From: Bacillota bacterium
Lineage (GTDB): Bacteria > Bacillota > Clostridia > Acetivibrionales > DTU013
Assembly: GCA_023435925.1 (NCBI GenBank)
Contig: JAEZLF010000054.1
Span: 1-10,308 of the forward strand
Reading direction: 5' to 3'
Length of the DNA: 10,308 nt
The notes beneath the pieces are model-generated. The model did not search any database. It was given only the letters and a program-made list of their open reading frames with translations, and was not told the origin of the DNA. Made by a program: the position numbers and the translations under genes. Shown one piece after another: positions 6,219 to 10,308 of this stretch (within the stretch, counting starts at the first letter, position 1; each line of letters starts with the position of its first letter).

Positions 6219-6776
6219 TTATGAAAATAAATGCTCTATAAGTATCTTCATTCCCATTGCTATTAGTATGATTCCACCGGCCAGTTCCGCTTTAGACTTA
6301 AACCTTACGCCAAACACATTCCCGATTTTCACACCCAAAAACGAGAGCAGGAAAGTGGTAATCCCGATCAGTAATACTGCAGGAAGTATGTTAACCTGCA
6401 GAAAAGCAAAAGTCACTCCGATGGCTAATGCGTCAATACTGGTTGCCAGAGATAGCATCGTCATGTTTTTCAGGTTGAATCCGGTTCCGAAGTTTTCACA
6501 TTGATCGCTTCTGGATTCTTTAATCATATTTATACCTATTGCAGCCAATAATATGAATGCAATCCAATGATCTATGCTGGTGATGTAATCCTTAAACTGC
6601 GTCCCGAGTAAATACCCAGCAAGCGGCATCAATGCCTGAAATCCCCCAAAAAAAGCTCCGGTTGCAGCGGCCTGCCTATAATTCATCTTTTGCATGGATA
6701 GGCCTTTGCAGATTGCAACTGCGCATGCATCCATCGAAAGTCCAATAGCAATAACCAGTAATTCCCAGATTCCCAT
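6219..6776 (-). CDS. mntP: MntP manganese efflux pump
   Basis: A 185-residue membrane protein that exports Mn2+ across the cytoplasmic membrane; this is the usual MntP length. It has six hydrophobic segments arranged as two related halves, each carrying a conserved Asp-Ala motif: LSMDACAV (Asp16) and TSIDALAIG (Asp115). These acidic residues within the membrane are required for transport in the family. A short polar linker (about residues 87-101) joins the halves. The start is ATG 6776, with AAGGAG at 6787-6792, 10 nt upstream. The gene is first in an operon with the P-type ATPase and sits directly behind the manganese riboswitch, the known arrangement for mntP genes. Nothing looks damaged. 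Confidence 0.95.
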   Translation of the reverse strand: MGIWELLVIAIGLSMDACAVAICKGLSMQKMNYRQAAATGAFFGGFQALMPLAGYLLGTQFKDYITSIDHWIAFILLAAIGINMIKESRSDQCENFGTGFNLKNMTMLSLATSIDALAIGVTFAFLQVNILPAVLLIGITTFLLSFLGVKIGNVFGVRFKSKAELAGGIILIAMGMKILIEHLFS

Positions 6777-6830
6777 TTGTATATTTCTCCTTATCAGGCA
6801 TTTAAATTCTATGTTGCAAAAGCCTTATTT

Positions 6831-6874
6831 AAAACAGAAGACTCACAGGTAGCTTTTAACCACCCATGAGTCTT
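6831..6874 (-). terminator. Riboswitch-controlled intrinsic terminator
   Basis: On the minus strand AAGACTCA (6867-6874) pairs perfectly with TGAGTCTT (6838-6845). Inner pairs GGU/ACC and G-C extend the stem across a two-base internal loop, and a 7-nt loop closes it. CTGTTTT follows. It ends about 55 nt before mntP and forms the expression platform of the riboswitch. Confidence 0.85.
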
Positions 6875-6958
6875 GTTTATTAAGGCAAACCAGACTTTGT
6901 CCCAGTCATGATGTTGACTTGCCACACGACGATTGTCGTCCAAACTACTCCCTCACGG
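6864..6958 (-). ncRNA. yybP-ykoY manganese riboswitch aptamer
   Basis: Read on the minus strand, the leader has the family signature GAGGGAGTAG near the 5' end and AAGTCAACATCATGACTGG in the 3' part, with a small stem GACGAC-AATC-GTCGT between them. A 7-bp P1 helix can be drawn between CCGUGAG (6952-6958) and CUCAUGG (6864-6870, including one G-U pair). The 3' P1 strand is also the 5' arm of the following terminator, so the two structures exclude each other. Mn2+ binding, which stabilises the aptamer, should therefore switch transcription on. The downstream Mn2+ exporter supports the ligand assignment. Confidence 0.88.
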
Positions 6959-6971
6959 AATTCTATTTAAA

Positions 6972-7000
6972 ATAATATCATATGATTTTACATTTTACAA
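6972..7000 (-). promoter_or_regulatory. Promoter of the riboswitch-mntP-ATPase operon
   Basis: Minus strand TTGTAA (6995-7000), 17 nt, TATTAT (6972-6977). It lies just upstream of the aptamer 5' end, and no terminator is seen between the two. An overlapping TATGAT is poorly spaced from this -35. Confidence 0.6.
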
Positions 7001-7027
7001 TGCTGGTACAAACATTTCAGTACATAG

Positions 7028-7744
7028 CTATTTTGCAGGTGCTGTTATTCCATTAATCATCCGGTTGAATTCCTCTGTAATCGTCTTCATTGGCTTGTTA
7101 TTCGTCATATCAGAGCCAAGTCTATTCATACGATCCATAATGTCAGCCGATTCACTAACGGTTACATTTACAATAGCAGGATCCGCTTGCTTTACCTTTT
7201 TTATAATGCTGTTCCTGACTGCAGTAGTATTTGTTGTATTTCCCGTCGGTTCACATCCAACAAGAGCGGTATTTCCCATGACCATGACATTTACATTCCT
7301 CAGACCGTTCATGTTTGTTAGGTGTTTCTTTATTTTTTCTGCCCTCTGCTGGTTATAGGCCATCGTTCCAGTAATATTTCCCGCGCCCATATTGGTTGTC
7401 TGGTTCATTGTCATGCCGGTTCTCGGATTCATGGTACCGCCTGTCATACCATTACCGCCTGTCATACCAGTGCCACCTGTAATACCATTACTGCCTGTCA
7501 TACCTGTTGTCTGATTCATTGTATTACCGGTTCTCCAATTCATACCTGTCATATTACCCTGCCCAAGCTGTGTTGTTGCATTTACCAGATTGTTTCTGCC
7601 ATAGCCCTGTGTTTGCATGTTTTGGGTTAATGTGCCGTTATTCGGACCTGGTGCACGAGATGTTTGTGCACATCCGTAAAACGCACCTGTCATAAGACAA
7701 ATACTTCCAAGCACACTGAAAACCGTTTTAAAATTCTTTTTCAT
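7028..7744 (-). CDS. YhcN/YlaJ-family sporulation lipoprotein with a Gly-Met-Thr repeat region
   Basis: A 238-residue predicted lipoprotein. The start is ATG 7744, because GGGAGGT lies 8-9 nt upstream; the GTG at 7753 would overlap that ribosome site. The signal peptide ends TGAFYGC, with the lipid-attachment Cys at residue 25; Phe and Tyr at -3 and -2 make the lipobox imperfect. Residues about 50-130 are low-complexity, rich in Thr, Gly, Met and Asn, with units such as GMTGGN. The C-terminal domain (about 130-220: AEKIKKHLTNMNGLRNVNVM, NTALVGCEP, IIKKVKQADPAIVNVTVSES, ADIMDRM) matches the YhcN/YlaJ pattern. Those proteins are associated with the spore membrane or cortex, and their biochemical role is unclear. 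It stands alone, 138 bp downstream of speA on the same strand. No sporulation sigma-factor promoter could be assigned with confidence. Confidence 0.85.
   Translation of the reverse strand: MKKNFKTVFSVLGSICLMTGAFYGCAQTSRAPGPNNGTLTQNMQTQGYGRNNLVNATTQLGQGNMTGMNWRTGNTMNQTTGMTGSNGITGGTGMTGGNGMTGGTMNPRTGMTMNQTTNMGAGNITGTMAYNQQRAEKIKKHLTNMNGLRNVNVMVMGNTALVGCEPTGNTTNTTAVRNSIIKKVKQADPAIVNVTVSESADIMDRMNRLGSDMTNNKPMKTITEEFNRMINGITAPAK
7436..7507. repeat. Four 18-bp tandem repeats in the lipoprotein gene
   Basis: Units at 7436-7453, 7454-7471, 7472-7489 and 7490-7507 follow ACCGCCTGTCATACCATT with few changes. Each encodes six residues of the TGGxGM type on the minus strand. A looser repeat of about 45 bp flanks the block on both sides (about 7391-7435 and 7502-7546) and encodes RTGxTMNQTT twice. 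Confidence 0.8.
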
Positions 7745-7834
7745 ATTGAACACCTCCCATACTATTTTGTCTACATAATCTATAATTATTTGAGTTAATA
7801 TTAGATTAGTTCGTATAGTATTTGGCGCAATATG

Positions 7835-7862
7835 AAATCAAACAGGCATTTTGATTTTTTTT
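7835..7862 (+). terminator. Hairpin with T tract between speA and the lipoprotein gene, plus-strand polarity
   Basis: AAATCAAA (7835-7842), a 7-nt loop and TTTGATTT (7850-7857) form a perfect but AT-rich stem followed by T5 on the plus strand. Both neighbouring genes run on the minus strand, where the T tract becomes an A tract before the stem. It lies 20-50 nt past the speA stop. It may still act weakly for speA or stop antisense transcription. Confidence 0.35.
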
Positions 7863-7882
7863 CCAGCTAATTCACGAAACTC

Positions 7883-9802
7883 TTAACGTTCATAATAAGT
7901 GTACCCACGAAGTCCGTTGTCATATGCACGCATAATTTCCGGTCTGTCGCTTGCGCTGATCAGCCCGTCATGAATCGCCTGCTCAGCTGTCTCACGGAAA
8001 CGAACGAGCATATCTTTCGGATCAAACTCTACATAGGAAAGCACATCTGCAACACTGTCACCATGGATTTCCTTTACCAGGTCATAGTGTCCGTCAGGAT
8101 TTATCCGGACACTAACTACATTCGTGTCTCCAAACAAATTATGAAGGTCGCCCAGAGTTTCCTGATAAGCCCCAACCAGAAAAACGCCTAGATAGTAGTT
8201 ATCACCATTTTTCATTTCATGCAGCGGCAATGTATTGCGTACATCATGAAGGTCGATAAAGTGATCGATCTTCCCGTCACAGTCGCAGGTGATATCTGCA
8301 ATCACTGCATTTCGTTTTGGCAGCTCCAACAAACGGTGCAGAGGCATGATTGGAAATAATTGGTCGATAGCCCAGCTATCCGGAATCGATTGAAATACTG
8401 AAAAATTACAGTAATAAATGTCGGCGATAGCGCTCTCAATGTCTTCCAGATCCGGAGGTGCATGCTTGAGTTTCTTCTTTTCATGTGCAATCTGACTAAT
8501 GGTGTTCCAGAATATTTTTTCTGAAAGTGATCGCTCACGAAGGCTGATTTTACCATGTTTAAACATGTCACGGATTTCATCACGATAATAAAGTGCATCA
8601 TTATAACACTCTTGTATATTTTTCAACGACAAATTTTTGTTCACATCAAAAAGGTTCTTAATTTGCTCCGGCGTATTCTCATGAATATGATCCGGCACAT
8701 CGTATTCAACAAATTTTTCCACATTAAGCACATTGAATATCAGTACGGAATAGTAGGCAACTGTAGTTCGCCCGGATTCGGTTACAATCACCGGATGGGG
8801 TACGTCACTGGTATCCAGCGTTGACATAACAGCTTCAACAATATCGGTGCAATATTCCTCTACCGAGTAGTTGCGGCTGTTGGTATAATTGGTATTTGAA
8901 CCGTCATAATCGACCGCAAGCCCGCCTCCGAGATCCAGAAATCCCATCGGTGCGCCTTCCTTTACCAGCTCCGCATATACCCGGGCGGCCTCGATAACTG
9001 CAGAGCGGATATCCCTGATATTGGGTATCTGTGAGCCGAGATGATAATGGAGCAGCTTGAGTGTATCCAGCATATTTTCCTCTTTGAGCCTGTCCACCAT
9101 ATTGATCAGTTGTGATACGTTCAGGCCAAATATGCTTCTGTCACCGCCGGACTCGGTCCAATGGCCGCCGGCCTTTGCTGAAAGCTTGATACGAATGCCA
9201 ATATTAGGTTGGATTCCCAGTTCCCGTGAGCGTTCCAATATCGTATCCAGTTCCTCCGGTATCTCGATGACAAAAAAGCATTGAAAGCCCATTTTAACAG
9301 CATACAATCCAAGATCGATAAACTCCTCATCCTTATAACCATTGCAGATCAGACAGGCTTCCTTGTCCTTCATCAATGAAAGTGCAGCAATCAATTCCGC
9401 TTTACTGCCTACCTCAAGTCCATGATGATAGCTCTGACCGAACTTAGTTACCTCTTCAACAACCTGTTGTTGCTGGTTTACTTTTATCGGATATACTCCA
9501 CGATATTCCCCTTTGTAATTCAAATCCTTCATTGCTTTTCTGAAAGAATTATTCAGATAGGAAATTTGTGAGTCCAGCAAATTTTCGAAACGCAAAAGTA
9601 CGGGCATATCAAGGCCACGTTCTCTCACACCTGAAACGATATCCATCAGGCTAATTGCAGCTGAAGCATTATCTTTATATGGGTTCACCAGCACTTCACC
9701 GTTATTGGAAATGGAGAAGTAACCGGCTCCCCAATTTTTTACACCATAAAGCTCTTCAGATTTTTCCTTTGTCCATCTTCCTAAAGGTTCCGCCTTATTC
9801 AT
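7883..9802 (-). CDS. speA: Biosynthetic arginine decarboxylase
   Basis: A 639-residue PLP-dependent (fold type III) decarboxylase that converts arginine to agmatine, the first step of putrescine and spermidine synthesis by the agmatine route. Its length is close to that of E. coli SpeA. From ATG 9802: Lys107 in GVYPIKVNQ is the PLP Schiff-base lysine, HYHLGSQ is at 252-258, the glycine-rich phosphate-binding LDLGGGLAVDYDG is at 289-301, and TESGRT is at 341-346. A C-terminal ADITCDCDGKID motif near residue 517 supplies the conserved active-site cysteine. I chose ATG 9802 because MNKAEPLGRW starts the conserved region and AAAGGG lies 8 nt upstream; the 15 extra residues of the longer frame look unconserved. 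No other polyamine gene (speB, speE) is in the window. The divergent neighbour is lplA. Confidence 0.95.
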   Translation of the reverse strand: MNKAEPLGRWTKEKSEELYGVKNWGAGYFSISNNGEVLVNPYKDNASAAISLMDIVSGVRERGLDMPVLLRFENLLDSQISYLNNSFRKAMKDLNYKGEYRGVYPIKVNQQQQVVEEVTKFGQSYHHGLEVGSKAELIAALSLMKDKEACLICNGYKDEEFIDLGLYAVKMGFQCFFVIEIPEELDTILERSRELGIQPNIGIRIKLSAKAGGHWTESGGDRSIFGLNVSQLINMVDRLKEENMLDTLKLLHYHLGSQIPNIRDIRSAVIEAARVYAELVKEGAPMGFLDLGGGLAVDYDGSNTNYTNSRNYSVEEYCTDIVEAVMSTLDTSDVPHPVIVTESGRTTVAYYSVLIFNVLNVEKFVEYDVPDHIHENTPEQIKNLFDVNKNLSLKNIQECYNDALYYRDEIRDMFKHGKISLRERSLSEKIFWNTISQIAHEKKKLKHAPPDLEDIESAIADIYYCNFSVFQSIPDSWAIDQLFPIMPLHRLLELPKRNAVIADITCDCDGKIDHFIDLHDVRNTLPLHEMKNGDNYYLGVFLVGAYQETLGDLHNLFGDTNVVSVRINPDGHYDLVKEIHGDSVADVLSYVEFDPKDMLVRFRETAEQAIHDGLISASDRPEIMRAYDNGLRGYTYYER

Positions 9803-10057
9803 TATTCTATCCCTTTCGTATCTGACTCTTCCATAGCATGTTCGCAAATGTATAAATAATATTCAAATTCCAATGGGGGCAAGCCCCCATACCCCCTCGC
9901 TGCGGGCAAAATGAATTCGCCCTGCGCTACACTTCGTGCGCCACGTCTAAACGTGGCGTTTGAACAACGTCGGTTGTTCGATGACTTTGCCACCGACCAG
10001 TCGACATTGTTCAATACATTGTGCATGAAAACCAAATACAAAGCGAAACTAAATAGA
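9803..10057. other. Divergent intergenic region between speA and lplA
   Basis: No gene is credible here. The part nearest speA is AT-rich and must hold its ribosome site and presumably its promoter, but no -35/-10 pair with good spacing was found. Bases 9873-9997 are much richer in GC and fold into several hairpins, listed separately. Confidence 0.5.
9873..9997. repeat. Cluster of GC-rich hairpins, possible mobile or repeated element
   Basis: There are three perfect stems: ATGGGGGC-AA-GCCCCCAT (9873-9890), CGCCACGT-CTAA-ACGTGGCG (9939-9958) and GAACAAC-GTCG-GTTGTTC (9962-9979). Alternative pairings use the same bases: GTCGGT (9969-9974) with ACCGAC (9992-9997), and GTGGC (9953-9957) with GCCAC (9989-9993). 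Base composition differs from the flanks. A family cannot be named from one copy. Confidence 0.6.
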
Positions 10058-10086
10058 TTGAAAAATCAGGTCGCTTTTTGTATAAT
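10058..10086 (+). promoter_or_regulatory. Near-consensus sigma-A promoter of lplA
   Basis: TTGAAA (10058-10063), a 17-nt spacer and a perfect TATAAT (10081-10086). The lplA start codon is 51 nt past the -10, and no terminator or operator is visible between. Confidence 0.85.
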
Positions 10087-10137
10087 TATTAAATTAGTGT
10101 TTTTTGTAAAGCAGGGTATAACTCAGGAGGCTTCTAA

Positions 10138-10308
10138 ATGATCAATAATATGCGAATTATACGCACCAGAACACTGGATCCATGGTGGAATCTTGCAGTA
10201 GAAGAGTATCTTCTGGACAGAGTGGAACCCGGACAATGTATTTTATATTTATGGCAAAACGAAAATACCATTGTAATCGGGAGAAACCAAAATCCCTGGA
10301 AGGAGTGC
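10138..10308 (+). CDS. lplA: Lipoate-protein ligase A, N-terminal part
   Basis: The first 57 codons of a gene that runs off the right edge. The family activates lipoate with ATP and attaches it to lipoyl domains of 2-oxoacid dehydrogenases and the glycine cleavage H protein. Seen here: DPWWNLAVEEYLLD (residues about 14-27), the usual N-terminal helix motif N-(L/A)-A-x-E-E-Y-L, and ILYLWQNENTIVIGRNQNPW (about 36-55), where GRNQNPW is part of the lipoyl-AMP-binding site typical of LplA. The start is ATG 10138, with AGGAGG at 10125-10130 and 7 nt spacing. The gene has its own promoter and is divergent from speA. Whether the C-terminal accessory domain is present cannot be seen. Confidence 0.93.
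   Translation, partial: MINNMRIIRTRTLDPWWNLAVEEYLLDRVEPGQCILYLWQNENTIVIGRNQNPWKEC

Noticed and set aside
6959..7027. Small gene between the riboswitch and the lipoprotein gene
   Set aside because: The interval is short and is explained by the promoter of the mntP operon.
9803..9847. Longer SpeA start 15 codons upstream
   Set aside because: The extra residues look unconserved, and AAAGGG is properly spaced only for ATG 9802.
9930..9980. Integron attC-like site
   Set aside because: There are adjacent hairpins, but no proper R' (GTTRRRY) and R'' (RYYYAAC) core sites in the right arrangement, and no integrase is seen.
9802..10141. Small frames on both strands between speA and lplA
   Set aside because: They are created by the hairpin island, resemble no protein I know and lack ribosome sites.

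Overview
The window comes from an endospore-forming member of the Clostridia (Bacillota); I cannot name the genus. Support for this: moderately AT-rich DNA, strong AGGAGG-type ribosome sites, sigma-A-like promoters, a YhcN/YlaJ-type sporulation lipoprotein, and a manganese (yybP-ykoY) riboswitch in front of mntP.

Layout, left to right. (1) 3-212 is the 3' end of an ABC-F ATPase on the plus strand, followed by a possible terminator. (2) 541-1785, minus strand: an intact 414-residue MFS transporter with a TTG start. (3) About 1.9-3.6 kb is an accessory patch of relics: a lipoprotein/DUF3888-like gene broken by a frameshift (2076-2413), a possible IS200/IS605 right-end remnant (about 2424-2540), an apparently intact hicAB toxin-antitoxin operon on the minus strand (3250 down to 2626), and a fragment of a yidC/oxa1 insertase gene (about 3425-3600). 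hicA is only 58 codons long and starts with GTG. (4) 6958 down to 3606, minus strand: a metal-efflux operon with promoter, Mn2+ riboswitch and terminator, then mntP, then a P-type II (Ca2+-ATPase-like) pump 18 nt downstream. (5) 7028-7744, minus strand: a repeat-rich YhcN/YlaJ-family lipoprotein. (6) 7883-9802, minus strand: speA, biosynthetic arginine decarboxylase. (7) About 9803-10137 is a divergent intergenic region with a cluster of GC-rich hairpins and a near-consensus promoter for lplA. The first 57 codons of lplA (lipoate-protein ligase) run off the right end.

How the genes work together. The best-supported regulatory unit is the riboswitch-mntP-ATPase operon. The 3' strand of the aptamer P1 helix is also the 5' arm of the terminator, so ligand binding should turn expression on, and both exporters should then respond to manganese. 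hicAB carries a perfect 19-bp palindrome between the -35 and -10 boxes, which suits repression by the ribbon-helix-helix domain of HicB. The other genes look like independent housekeeping or accessory units. I found no CRISPR array, tRNA or rRNA, and no wholly new multi-gene system. The most unusual material is the relic patch around hicAB and the hairpin cluster upstream of speA and lplA.
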